NCBI GenBank assembly: GCA_963611165.1
Contig: CAVDQG010000003.1
Location: 1 to 64,000 of the forward strand
Direction of reading: 5' to 3'
Length of the DNA: 64,000 nt
From: SIG603 sp963611165
GTDB lineage: Bacteria > Bacillota > Clostridia > Oscillospirales > Acutalibacteraceae
This document shows positions 15,984 to 23,979 of this stretch, one piece after another. Below the pieces are notes generated by a model that saw nothing but the letters and a program-made list of their open reading frames with translations, had not been told where the DNA came from and did no database searches. Each line of letters starts with the position of its first letter. Positions within the stretch are counted from its first letter, which is position 1. A program made the position numbers and the translations under genes.

Positions 15984-17356
15984 TGAAGATTATCGGAAGA
16001 ACCGCTCCCAAGGTGGAAAAGCTCTGGGGAAAGCAGAAAGTTAAGGATACCGAGTATCGCCTGATGAAGTATGTTCTTCTCGAGGAGAAGGACGGCGAGA
16101 GCGCACTTCACAATGTGGTGACGGGTGAGACGCTTCTGCTTGAGGAATCCGAGAGGGAGTTTATCGATTCTCTTGAGGAAAATCCGAAAAGGATTCCCGA
16201 GGAGTACAGTGGGTTTATCGAAAAGCACTTTTTCGTTCCCGCCGACTTTGACGAGTACAAGAGCGTGAAACAGCTGAGAACTCTTTTCTCTGCCTTCGAG
16301 AACAGCAAGGAGATAACGGGTTACACGATTTTGCCGACTACCCACTGTAACGCACGGTGCTTTTACTGCTACGAGAGCAACTTTGCCCACGTGCATATGA
16401 CGCCCGAGCGAGCGCATGAGGTTGTAGAATACATAGAGAAAAAATCTCCGGGCAAGAAGATTTCAATCGGCTGGTTTGGCGGCGAACCGCTTGTGGGAGC
16501 AAAGATAATCTCTCAGATATGCGGCGAGCTCACGGATAAGGGCTTTGATTTCTCTGCAAGCATGATAAGCAACGGGGCACTTTTCACCGAGGAGCTTGTC
16601 AAAGAGGCAAAGGAGAAGTGGAAGCTTAATTTCGTTCAGATAACAATAGACGGAACCGAGAATGTTTATAATGAGACCAAGGCTTATGTCGGCATGGCGG
16701 GAAGCCCCTACCAAAGGGTGTTGAAAAACATAAAAATGCTGAGTGATGCGGGTATTAAGGTTTCGATAAGAATAAATCTTGGCTACCACAATGTTGACGA
16801 TACCAAAAATCTCATGAATGAGCTTTCCGAGAAATTCGGAGAGTGCAAGAATGTGAGTATGTATGTTCACGAGCTTTTCGATGACGAGGGCTTTGACCCC
16901 GTTCACTACGAGGGTGATGAGAAATCAAAACTACTCGAGCGAGTGGAGGAATTCAACCGTTTTGCGGGTGATAAGGGAATGTACTCCGAGAGAAAATCGG
17001 TTCCCCACCTAAAGATAAGCGGCTGTATGGCTGACAATGACGGGACGGTTATCATAAATCCCGACGGGGTTCTCACAAAATGTGAGCATCTTTCATCGGC
17101 TGACGGCTTCGGCTCTATCTATTCCGAAGAGAAGGATAAGGCATCGGTTGACAGCTGGAAGGAACACATGGAGTATGAGGACTGCAAAGACTGCAAGCTC
17201 TATCCGTCGTGCGTTCTCTTAAAGAATTGCCCCAATGGAAACGATTGCCTCAAGAACACAAGAAACAGAAGATTTTCCGAGGCAAGATTGGGAATACTTG
17301 AGGTGCTTGCAAGAGCACACGAAAAAGCCGAAACTTCCGACAAAGCGGATTATTAA
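15983..17356 (+). CDS. Radical SAM/SPASM peptide maturase
   Basis: The 457-residue enzyme has an N-terminal region of about 110 residues (possible extra peptide-binding domain), the radical SAM motif CNARCFYC (Cys 122, 126, 129), FGGEPL, and a SPASM tail with CMADNDG, KCEH, CKDCKLYPSC, NCPNGNDC. Size and architecture match the maturases that install thioether or carbon cross-links in Cys-rich peptides (sactipeptide/ranthipeptide/SCIFF-type, and the CcpM type named for clostridial Cys-rich peptides). It shares one base with the PqqD gene and is followed 42 bp later by the first precursor. The cross-link type cannot be told from sequence. Confidence 0.9.
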   Translation: MKIIGRTAPKVEKLWGKQKVKDTEYRLMKYVLLEEKDGESALHNVVTGETLLLEESEREFIDSLEENPKRIPEEYSGFIEKHFFVPADFDEYKSVKQLRTLFSAFENSKEITGYTILPTTHCNARCFYCYESNFAHVHMTPERAHEVVEYIEKKSPGKKISIGWFGGEPLVGAKIISQICGELTDKGFDFSASMISNGALFTEELVKEAKEKWKLNFVQITIDGTENVYNETKAYVGMAGSPYQRVLKNIKMLSDAGIKVSIRINLGYHNVDDTKNLMNELSEKFGECKNVSMYVHELFDDEGFDPVHYEGDEKSKLLERVEEFNRFAGDKGMYSERKSVPHLKISGCMADNDGTVIINPDGVLTKCEHLSSADGFGSIYSEEKDKASVDSWKEHMEYEDCKDCKLYPSCVLLKNCPNGNDCLKNTRNRRFSEARLGILEVLARAHEKAETSDKADY

Positions 17357-17398
17357 TTAAATATTTAAATAAGTAATATATAGAACAGAGGGATAATA

Positions 17399-17551
17399 AT
17401 GAAGAGAGCATATGAGAAGCCGATGGCTGAGATGATAGAGTTTGATTACAGAAATCAGGTAGTTGCTTCGGGAGATTGCAAGGTGGTGTTCACTAATGAA
17501 GCAACCAACACCTGCAACAAATACGAAAGCTATGTGACACGTAAGGTTTAA
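17399..17551 (+). CDS. Precursor peptide 1 of the radical SAM locus (two-Cys core)
   Basis: This 50-residue gene after AGAGGGATAATA is the first of eight tandem precursors. The leader is a diverged copy (MKRAYEKPMAEMIEFDYRNQ, then VVASG at 21-25). The 25-residue core holds Cys27 and Cys39 (11 residues between) and ends in a basic tail (VTRKV). The strong leader/weak core conservation is what one expects of RiPP precursors. No membrane segment. Confidence 0.85.
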   Translation: MKRAYEKPMAEMIEFDYRNQVVASGDCKVVFTNEATNTCNKYESYVTRKV

Positions 17552-17594
17552 TAGAGTGTTATTGAAATCAAAAGTGAGGAAAACAGAAAATAGC

Positions 17595-17762
17595 ATGAAG
17601 AAAGTTTATGACGCTCCCACAGCGGAGAAGATTTCATTTAACTATCAGGATCAGGTTGTAGCATCGGGCGACCAGTGTGGCGGAATGCATAAGGAGTACT
17701 ACAACTCTGATGCGAACGACGGTTGTGATTTTTATAACGAAGGCATCATTAATGTCAGATGA
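17595..17762 (+). CDS. Precursor peptide 2 (two-Cys core)
   Basis: This 55-residue precursor starts at the internal ATG 17595, which aligns with the other leaders; upstream in-frame codons are not part of the family. The leader has N at position 16 and D at 19 (ISFNYQDQ), then VVASG at 21-25. The core is Gly/Tyr/Asn/Asp-rich with Cys28 and Cys44 (15 between). GTGAGG lies about 15 nt upstream, a rather long spacing. Confidence 0.85.
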   Translation: MKKVYDAPTAEKISFNYQDQVVASGDQCGGMHKEYYNSDANDGCDFYNEGIINVR

Positions 17763-17791
17763 TTTGATATGTAAAACAGGAGTGAAGACAA

Positions 17792-17959
17792 ATGAAGAGG
17801 TTAGAAAAACCCAATATGGAGATAGTCAGATTTGACACTGACGATGTTGTTGTGGCAAGCGGCAGCTGTTCGGGTAACTGCTCGGATGTATGCGAAGGCG
17901 TCTGCGAAAGGGTTTGCGAGCCTAAGTGCATGCCAAACTGCAATCCATACGTACTGTAA
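17792..17959 (+). CDS. Precursor peptide 3: seven cysteines at exact four-residue spacing
   Basis: This 55-residue peptide has the second leader type (KPNMEIVRFDT, then DDVVVASG). Its core has Cys at 26, 30, 34, 38, 42, 46 and 50, a perfect (C-x3)7 ladder, ending NPYVL. Residues between Cys include Ser-Asp-Val, Glu-Gly-Val, Glu-Arg-Val and Glu-Pro-Lys. Such periodic Cys peptides are substrates for thioether-forming radical SAM maturases (compare the Cx3D ladder of freyrasin), but metal binding is an alternative. Ribosome site GGAGTGAAGACAA. Confidence 0.88.
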   Translation: MKRLEKPNMEIVRFDTDDVVVASGSCSGNCSDVCEGVCERVCEPKCMPNCNPYVL

Positions 17960-17978
17960 TGTTGAGGGGTGAAGGTAA

Positions 17979-18140
17979 ATGAAAAAGTTAGTAAAACCCA
18001 ATATGGAGATAGTCAGATTTGACACAGAAGATGTTGTAGTGGCAAGTGACGGATGCTATGGCTATTGCAAATCTGTTTGTCCGTCAGAATGTCACTCTGT
18101 TTGTGATTTAAAGTGCAATTCAGTAACAACAGAAGGCTGA
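17979..18140 (+). CDS. Precursor peptide 4: six cysteines at four-residue spacing
   Basis: A paralogue of peptide 3, with leader DNA identical over more than 30 consecutive bases but a different core. Its 53 residues carry Cys at 26, 30, 34, 38, 42 and 46, and the leader ends VVASD rather than VVASG. The residues between Cys differ almost completely from peptide 3 while the spacing is retained exactly. That indicates selection on Cys periodicity, not on the intervening side chains. Ribosome site GAGGGGTGAAGGTAA. Confidence 0.88.
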   Translation: MKKLVKPNMEIVRFDTEDVVVASDGCYGYCKSVCPSECHSVCDLKCNSVTTEG

Positions 18141-18253
18141 TTGAATCAATAAATTGAAAATTTAATAAAATCAGTTTTGTAAAGCAATTTTAGGTTTATT
18201 TTTTACAGAAGCGAGAGATTGAAAAAGCAAAAGCCGAAAGTGAGGATAAACGA

Positions 18254-18400
18254 ATGAAAAAGGTTTACAAAACACCCGTGGTCGATAAGGTTAATTTCGA
18301 CTACAAGAATCAGGTAGTTGCATCAGGATGCACAAGACAGTGGGGATATCAGGGCGATAATTGCCACGACCATTCCACAGTATACGACAACCTTTCTTGA
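18254..18400 (+). CDS. Precursor peptide 5 (two-Cys core)
   Basis: This 48-residue peptide is the shortest. It has the main leader type (MKKVYKTPVVDKVNFDYKNQ, VVASG). The core starts directly with Cys26 and has Cys37 (10 between), with Trp30, a His pair (CHDHS) and an acidic end. A 113-bp AT-rich gap separates it from peptide 4, so the array may have arisen in two blocks. Ribosome site GTGAGGATAAACGA. Confidence 0.85.
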   Translation: MKKVYKTPVVDKVNFDYKNQVVASGCTRQWGYQGDNCHDHSTVYDNLS

Positions 18401-18417
18401 TTTGGGGGTGTATCGAT

Positions 18418-18567
18418 ATGAAAAAAGTCTATGAAACACCTCTGGTAGAAAAGGTTGATTTTGATTACAAAAATCAGGTCGTAGCTTCGGGCGGTGGCTG
18501 TTATTACAGAAATATCGGAGACGAGTCTTGTGTAAGCGGCGGCGAGTTTATTCTGCAGAACTCCTGA
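18418..18567 (+). CDS. Precursor peptide 6 (two-Cys core)
   Basis: This 49-residue peptide starts at ATG 18418 behind GGGGGTGTATCGAT. The main leader type is followed by a Gly-rich core with Cys28 and Cys38 (9 between), two Tyr after the first Cys, and a hydrophobic end (EFILQNS). It is the tightest Cys spacing among the two-Cys peptides. Confidence 0.85.
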   Translation: MKKVYETPLVEKVDFDYKNQVVASGGGCYYRNIGDESCVSGGEFILQNS

Positions 18568-18610
18568 TTTGTAAGCAAAAACAAAATTCGAAAGAAGTGA
18601 GGACAAACAT

Positions 18611-18769
18611 ATGAAAAAAATCTATGAAACACCTGCAGTTGAAAAAGTTAATTTTGACTACAAGAATCAGGTAGTTGCTTCGGGTACTTGCGGTACCGTT
18701 TATGGTTGGAGAACACCTACAACGGAGACAACATGCCATGAACAGCATTATAGTGAGAATCAGGTTTGA
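18611..18769 (+). CDS. Precursor peptide 7 (two-Cys core)
   Basis: This 52-residue peptide has the main leader type and GAAGTGAGGACAAACAT upstream. Cys27 and Cys42 are 14 residues apart. The loop between them has Tyr, Trp, Arg, Pro and five Thr (WRTPTTETT). The leader DNA around TACAAGAATCAGGTAGTTGC is identical to peptide 5, showing recent duplication. Confidence 0.85.
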   Translation: MKKIYETPAVEKVNFDYKNQVVASGTCGTVYGWRTPTTETTCHEQHYSENQV

Positions 18770-18784
18770 TTGGAGGAAGAAAAA

Positions 18785-18946
18785 ATGAGAAAGCTGTATA
18801 CTACACCTTCAGTTGAGAAGATAGAGTTTGATTATAATAATCAGGTAGTTGCGTCAGGTTGTAGCTATGTTTATAACAATTACGACCCGGCTTCAGGAGG
18901 AAGCTGTGTTGTAGATCCAGTACACTCTCGAACATACAAAGTTTAA
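18785..18946 (+). CDS. Precursor peptide 8 (two-Cys core)
   Basis: This 53-residue last member of the array has leader MRKLYTTPSVEKIEFDYNNQ then VVASG, with GGAGGAAGAAAAA upstream. Cys26 and Cys41 are 14 apart around a Tyr/Asn/Gly-rich loop; the end is basic (HSRTYKV). A strong terminator follows 13 bp later. Confidence 0.85.
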   Translation: MRKLYTTPSVEKIEFDYNNQVVASGCSYVYNNYDPASGGSCVVDPVHSRTYKV

Positions 18947-18958
18947 GCAACGATAATT

Positions 18959-18993
18959 AAAAGGCAGAGGCCTGTTTGGCTCTGCCTTTTTTC
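18959..18993 (+). terminator. Terminator between the precursor array and the kinase/exporter genes
   Basis: The arms AAAGGCAGAG and CTCTGCCTTT form a 10-bp stem with an intervening GCCTGTTTGG, followed by TTTTTTC. No promoter is evident in the 42 bp before the next gene, so downstream genes probably rely on read-through. That would give more precursor than kinase and exporter mRNA. Confidence 0.88.
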
Positions 18994-19034
18994 GGTAATT
19001 GATGTAAAAAAGAAAAACAACACAAAAGATAGAG

Positions 19035-20162
19035 ATGAAATATTTACTTCCGGGCGTAATTCTTGATTCAGAATTAAAATTGGAGGAATTTTCGGATTTT
19101 GAAGCCGAGAATCCCTCTTCTTTTGCTGTCCCAGAGATAAGCTTAAAGGTGACGGAAGAAGAGCCCACCCCCGAGGTGAAAAGAGCTTACGCTCACGCTC
19201 AGATAAACATAAGCGAAATCGAGGGCGGCTGGCTTTTTTCGGACACGACTGGCGGAGCTAAGCTTCTCGTTTCTGAGGACTACCGAATGCTCACCGCATG
19301 GGTGAGGGGCGAAAGAAACATGGAGGCGCTAAAGACCAATCTTCTTCGCACCGCACTCGAGTGCGCAAGCGTGGCAAACGGCATAGTCAGCTTTCACTCG
19401 GCTTGCGTTGAGGCGGACGGCTTTGCCGTGGCTTTCACGGGCAAGAGCGGAACGGGAAAATCCACCCGTGCAAACGCATGGATAGAGAATCTCGGCTACA
19501 GCTTTGTCAGCGGCGACAGACCCGCTATTTTCAGCGAAAACGGCGTTCTTACCGTCAGCGGAGTTCCGTGGGACGGCAAGGAGAAGATTTTCAGAAATGT
19601 GCGTCTTCCCCTCAAGGCTATTTTGGACGTTCACAGAAGCGACAACGAGTTTTTTGAATTAAGAGAGCTCACGCAAAAACAGAAATTCAGAGTGCTCATG
19701 CAGCAGGCATTCATTCCGATGTGGGACACAAAGACCGCAAGCGGAGTGATAGGCATGCTCCATGTGCTTTCAAGAAAAGCACCGATGCTTCGCCTTTTCT
19801 GCGGCCCCGACGGGGAATCCGCAAAGAAGACGCACGATGTTTTATTTAATCATCCCGAACTAATAAAGGAGGCAAGACCCGAGATGAAGGTTAAGGAAGG
19901 ATTCACTCTCCGCAATGTTATCGGAGAGAACATTTTGATGCCGACAGGCGACAACATAGGCAAATTTGACGGAACTGTTATTTTCAACGAAGTTTCTGCA
20001 TTCGTATGGGAGAAGATGCAGACTCCTGTTTCAAGAGAGGATCTTCTCGGAGCGATTTTAGGTGAATTTGAGGTTGATAAGGAGACGGCAGAGAAGGATC
20101 TCGACGCTCTGCTCGAGAAGCTCTCAAGTCTCGGACTTATCGACGAAAACGCAACAGACTGA
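19035..20162 (+). CDS. HPr-kinase-like ATPase fused to a C-terminal PqqD-like domain
   Basis: The first 280 residues resemble the stand-alone HPr-kinase-like protein upstream: SFHSACVEADGFAVAFTGKSGTGKS holds the P-loop (about 136-143), then SGDRPAI and SGVPWDGKEKI. From about 285 to 375 a PqqD-type winged helix follows (RNVIGENILMPTGDNIGKFDG, FNEVSAFVWEKM, and the closing LLEKLSSLGLID). The fusion links leader recognition directly to an ATP-dependent step, so this kinase likely acts on the precursors or on a handover step before export. It begins 42 bp after the array terminator and ends 19 bp before the exporter gene. Confidence 0.85.
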   Translation: MKYLLPGVILDSELKLEEFSDFEAENPSSFAVPEISLKVTEEEPTPEVKRAYAHAQINISEIEGGWLFSDTTGGAKLLVSEDYRMLTAWVRGERNMEALKTNLLRTALECASVANGIVSFHSACVEADGFAVAFTGKSGTGKSTRANAWIENLGYSFVSGDRPAIFSENGVLTVSGVPWDGKEKIFRNVRLPLKAILDVHRSDNEFFELRELTQKQKFRVLMQQAFIPMWDTKTASGVIGMLHVLSRKAPMLRLFCGPDGESAKKTHDVLFNHPELIKEARPEMKVKEGFTLRNVIGENILMPTGDNIGKFDGTVIFNEVSAFVWEKMQTPVSREDLLGAILGEFEVDKETAEKDLDALLEKLSSLGLIDENATD

Positions 20163-20181
20163 TATTTAATAAAGGATAAAC

Positions 20182-21930
20182 ATGCTTACATTACTTAAAG
20201 CAAGTTATAAGGAAGATAAGCGTGGCTTTATCGAGATTTTCATACTGAACATAATCTCGTCTTTAATGGGCGGCATAAGCATAGTCGTGCTCTTGCCGAT
20301 GCTCGAGCTTTTGGAGGATGTTCCCTCTTCGCTTGAGGGCAGTGTGGTGGAGGCGGCTGTCAGCACCATGTCACCCTTGATGAGAGTTATTGTTTTGGCT
20401 GGCGGCTATTTGTTTTTATTGACGGTTAAGGCTCTCCTTAGCCGTCAAATGTCGCTAAGGCAAAATGCTTACCTTTGCCGCTACACGCAAAGGCAGAGAC
20501 AAACTCTCTATGAGCTTATGGAGAAATCAAGCTGGCAGTACCTCGCAAAGCAGAAGAGAACGGATCTCATCAATCTTTTCACCTCGCTTTGCGGTCAGGT
20601 GACGAGCGGAATTTCCTCTTCAATCGGTATGCTCTCGAATATCGTCATAGCTATAGTTCAGCTTATAATTGCACTTTGTATGAGCGTGCCCATCACGCTG
20701 TTTGTTTGCGTGGCGGGTGCTGTTTTGATGGCGGTTTTCTGGCCGCTAAAAAAGAAAAGCAAGGCTTTCGGCAAGGAAATGATTGATGTCAGCCGAAATT
20801 TCTACTCGGAGCTTCTGAATCAGCTCGGCAGCGTCAAGGAGATAAGAGCCTATGATGTCGAGAGTGAACATGAGGAGAGGTTCACCAAGATAAACGAGAA
20901 GTTTACCACCATGCAGACCGAGTATGCCAAAGTGAGCTCGCTTCCGGGACTTGTCTATAACATTGCGGCGGCACTTGTTATCGCACTTCTCTTTGTGTTT
21001 TCCACAATGGGCATTCACATTGAGACGGCAAGACTTTTGGTTCTCGTTCTCGTTTTCTCAAGATTGTGGCCGATTTTCTCAGGCTTTCAGGGAACGGTGC
21101 AGAGCATTCAGACGAATCTCCCGGCGCTCGAAGACCTCGAAAAAGCCATGAGGGAAATGCGTGAGGCAAGAGAAGAACCCGACGACGGCAGAACTCTCGA
21201 CTTCAAGGAGAATGTCACATTTGACGGCGTTCATTTCTCGTATTTCGATGACGGCAAGGATGTTCTCGGCAACATGAGCTTCGAGATAAAATTCGGCGAA
21301 ATAGTCGCTCTTTGCGGCAGAAGCGGAGCAGGCAAGAGCACCGTGGCTAATCTTCTCATGGGATTTTTGAATCCCACATCGGGAAGCATAAGCGTGGATG
21401 GAAATGTTCTCACGGGCAAGGACTTGCACGCTTGGCGAAGAGTTATCGGCTATGTTCCGCAGGATCCGCTTGTATTAAACGCATCCGTGCGAGAGAATCT
21501 CTCACGTTTCCACCCGAACGTCACCGAGGAAGAGATGATAGACGCACTCAAGCGTGCTCAGGCTTGGGGATTTGTCGAAAAGCTTAATGACGGACTTGAT
21601 ACGCTTCTCGGCGATCAGGGAGTCAGACTTTCGGGCGGCGAAAGACAGAGAATAATTCTCGCAAGGGTTCTTCTGGGAAAACCGAGGTTCATAATTCTTG
21701 ACGAGGCGACCAGCGCACTTGATTATGACAGCGAAATTTCCATAAGAAATGTGCTGTACGAGCTAAAAGGTGAGGTTAGTGTATTGATTATTGCCCACCG
21801 ACTTGCTACAATAAGGATTGCGGACAAAGCGCTTGTTCTTGAGAACGGTTCAATCAGCGAGACGGGCACGATAGCCGAGCTTATCAAAAAGCCGGGCGGC
21901 TATCTCAACTGTATGGCTGATCTCGGATGA
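20182..21930 (+). CDS. ABC exporter (membrane domain plus ATPase on one chain), no peptidase domain
   Basis: This 582-residue half-transporter has six membrane segments in the first 320 residues and an ATPase with Walker A GRSGAGKST, Q-loop YVPQDPL, signature RLSGGERQRIILARVLL and Walker B FIILDEATSALD. It begins directly with the membrane domain. There is no N-terminal C39 peptidase as in PCAT peptide exporters, so leader removal must be done by another enzyme. Its position implies export of the mature peptides (or glycolipid). It probably works as a homodimer. Confidence 0.92.
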   Translation: MLTLLKASYKEDKRGFIEIFILNIISSLMGGISIVVLLPMLELLEDVPSSLEGSVVEAAVSTMSPLMRVIVLAGGYLFLLTVKALLSRQMSLRQNAYLCRYTQRQRQTLYELMEKSSWQYLAKQKRTDLINLFTSLCGQVTSGISSSIGMLSNIVIAIVQLIIALCMSVPITLFVCVAGAVLMAVFWPLKKKSKAFGKEMIDVSRNFYSELLNQLGSVKEIRAYDVESEHEERFTKINEKFTTMQTEYAKVSSLPGLVYNIAAALVIALLFVFSTMGIHIETARLLVLVLVFSRLWPIFSGFQGTVQSIQTNLPALEDLEKAMREMREAREEPDDGRTLDFKENVTFDGVHFSYFDDGKDVLGNMSFEIKFGEIVALCGRSGAGKSTVANLLMGFLNPTSGSISVDGNVLTGKDLHAWRRVIGYVPQDPLVLNASVRENLSRFHPNVTEEEMIDALKRAQAWGFVEKLNDGLDTLLGDQGVRLSGGERQRIILARVLLGKPRFIILDEATSALDYDSEISIRNVLYELKGEVSVLIIAHRLATIRIADKALVLENGSISETGTIAELIKKPGGYLNCMADLG

Positions 21931-21982
21931 GGCTCTGCCGTAATTAACAGCAAAACTGCTGTATAGAGGGGTATTTTATACA

Positions 21983-23956
21983 ATGGCAAAAACTAATGAA
22001 AGACGCCGAATTTTGCACTGGCAGATGGTCAGTGCGATTCTGGTGGCTTACGATCTGGTTGCGGTGGTTTTTTCTTACTTTATCGCACTTTTGGTACGAT
22101 TTGACTGCAGGTTCTCGCTCATACCGAGAGATTATCTCGAAGGCTACTATAAAAGTATAATCGTCTATGCGATTATCGTGGCTGTGGTGTTCCAGTGCTT
22201 CAGGCTCTATCAATCGATTTGGCGGTTTGCGAGCTTCGTGGAGCTGTGCCGACTTCTGCTGGCGACGGTGATAACCTCGGTTATCTATGTTTTGTTCGAG
22301 ACGATATGCATTCAGAGGATGCCTGTTTCGTACTTCATTTTCGGAATCATTGTTCAGCTTACACTCACCGTTGGCGTGAGATTTTCTTACCGCTTCATTC
22401 TTCTTCTTCGTGAGAGAAATTATTTCGGCACGGACAAGACTAAGCCCGAGGAATCGAAAGTTATGCTTATCGGTGCGGGACAGGCGGGTCAGGCAATTAT
22501 CCGTGACGTAAGAAGAAGCACTTCACTCAATGACAAAATCGTCTGCATCATTGACGACAACTCAAACAAATGGAGCCGCTTTATCGACGGTATTCCCGTT
22601 GTCGGCGGCAGAGAGAGTATAGTCGAGAACTGCAAGAAATTCGGCATTGATAAAATCTACTATGCTATTCCGAGTGCGAACATGAAGACCGAGAAGGAAA
22701 TTCTCGAGATATGCAGTGAAACGGGATGCAAGATGAAGAAGCTTCCCGGTATGTTCCAGCTTATCAGCGATCAGGTCACCATTGCCGACATGAAGGACGT
22801 TCAGATTGAAGACCTTCTCGGCAGAGAACCGATTAAGGTTGATATGAACGAGATTTTCTCTTATATTCGTGACAAGGTTATACTCGTCACGGGCGGCGGC
22901 GGATCTATCGGCTCTGAACTTTGCAGACAGATTGCCGCACATGAGCCGAAAATGCTCATCATATTCGATATTTACGAGAACAATGCCTATTCAATTCAGC
23001 TTGAACTCAAGAGAAAATATCCTAACTTAAAGCTTGAGACGATAATCGGCTCGGTTCGTGACGGAAAAAAGCTTCTTGACCTCATGGAGAAATATCATCC
23101 GCAGATTATCTATCATGCGGCTGCTCACAAGCATGTTCCGCTTATGGAGGATTCTCCGTGCGAGTCAATCAAGAATAACGTAATGGGCACATACAACACT
23201 GCCCTTTGTGCGGCTTTGACGGGTTGCGAGAGATTTGTCCTTATAAGCACCGACAAGGCGGTAAATCCCACCAACATCATGGGCGCAAGCAAGCGTCTTT
23301 GCGAAATGGTTGTTCAGTCCTTTGACGCACTTGTCAAGACCGGAAAAGCCGACAAACTTCTTCCTACGTTCTTAAGCTGGGCACACACCGAGGATAACGA
23401 AGGTCTTGCCGAGAGGCTAAAGAGCGCAAAGGTAGAGTATGTTGCCGTTAGATTTGGTAATGTTCTTGGCAGTAACGGCTCCGTCATTCCGCTTTTCAAA
23501 AGGCAGATTGAGCTTGGCGGCCCCGTAACGGTCACTCATCCGAACATCATCCGCTACTTTATGACTATCCCCGAAGCGGTTTCACTCGTTCTTCAGGCGG
23601 GAACATATGCAAACGGCGGAGAAATTTTTGTTCTCGATATGGGCGAGCCCGTCAAGATAGATACCCTTGCGAGAAACCTCATCAGACTTTCGGGTCACGA
23701 GCCTGACGGCGATATTAAAATCGTTTACACGGGACTGCGACCGGGCGAAAAGCTTTTCGAGGAGAAGCTTATGGCTGAAGAGGGCTTGAAGAAAACCAAG
23801 AACAAACTTATTCACATCGGTTGTCCGATTCCTTTTGATACCGATGAGTTTGTCGTACAGTTGGATTCTTTAAGCCGTGCGGCTTACGATAATGCCGAGA
23901 ATATAAGAGAGCTTGTCGAGGAAATTGTCACGACCTACAAGCCCGAGAATATTTAG
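21983..23956 (+). CDS. CapD/FlaA1-type membrane nucleotide-sugar 4,6-dehydratase
   Basis: This 657-residue protein has four N-terminal membrane helices (about 14-125), a CoA-binding-like Rossmann domain (GAGQAGQAIIRD), then the SDR domain with VTGGGGSIGSEL and STDKAVNPTNIMGASKRLCE. The MxxxK in place of YxxxK is normal for this family of UDP-GlcNAc 4,6-dehydratases (PglF/WbpM/CapD). An insertion of about 35 residues precedes VRFGNVLGSNGSVIP. The enzyme makes the first deoxy/amino sugar nucleotide for capsule or protein glycosylation, linking the locus to the CpsC/D/B genes upstream. RBS is weak (AGAGGGG, 14 nt). Confidence 0.92.
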   Translation: MAKTNERRRILHWQMVSAILVAYDLVAVVFSYFIALLVRFDCRFSLIPRDYLEGYYKSIIVYAIIVAVVFQCFRLYQSIWRFASFVELCRLLLATVITSVIYVLFETICIQRMPVSYFIFGIIVQLTLTVGVRFSYRFILLLRERNYFGTDKTKPEESKVMLIGAGQAGQAIIRDVRRSTSLNDKIVCIIDDNSNKWSRFIDGIPVVGGRESIVENCKKFGIDKIYYAIPSANMKTEKEILEICSETGCKMKKLPGMFQLISDQVTIADMKDVQIEDLLGREPIKVDMNEIFSYIRDKVILVTGGGGSIGSELCRQIAAHEPKMLIIFDIYENNAYSIQLELKRKYPNLKLETIIGSVRDGKKLLDLMEKYHPQIIYHAAAHKHVPLMEDSPCESIKNNVMGTYNTALCAALTGCERFVLISTDKAVNPTNIMGASKRLCEMVVQSFDALVKTGKADKLLPTFLSWAHTEDNEGLAERLKSAKVEYVAVRFGNVLGSNGSVIPLFKRQIELGGPVTVTHPNIIRYFMTIPEAVSLVLQAGTYANGGEIFVLDMGEPVKIDTLARNLIRLSGHEPDGDIKIVYTGLRPGEKLFEEKLMAEEGLKKTKNKLIHIGCPIPFDTDEFVVQLDSLSRAAYDNAENIRELVEEIVTTYKPENI

Positions 23957-23979
23957 TGGCAAAAAGAGAAAGAGATTGA

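Noticed and set aside
17399..18946. Possible CRISPR array from the repeated leader DNA
   Set aside because: Repeats are long coding leaders with different spacing and each is followed by an ORF; no cas genes.
20182..21930. PCAT-type exporter with C39 peptidase
   Set aside because: The protein starts at the membrane domain; no Cys-His peptidase motif is present.
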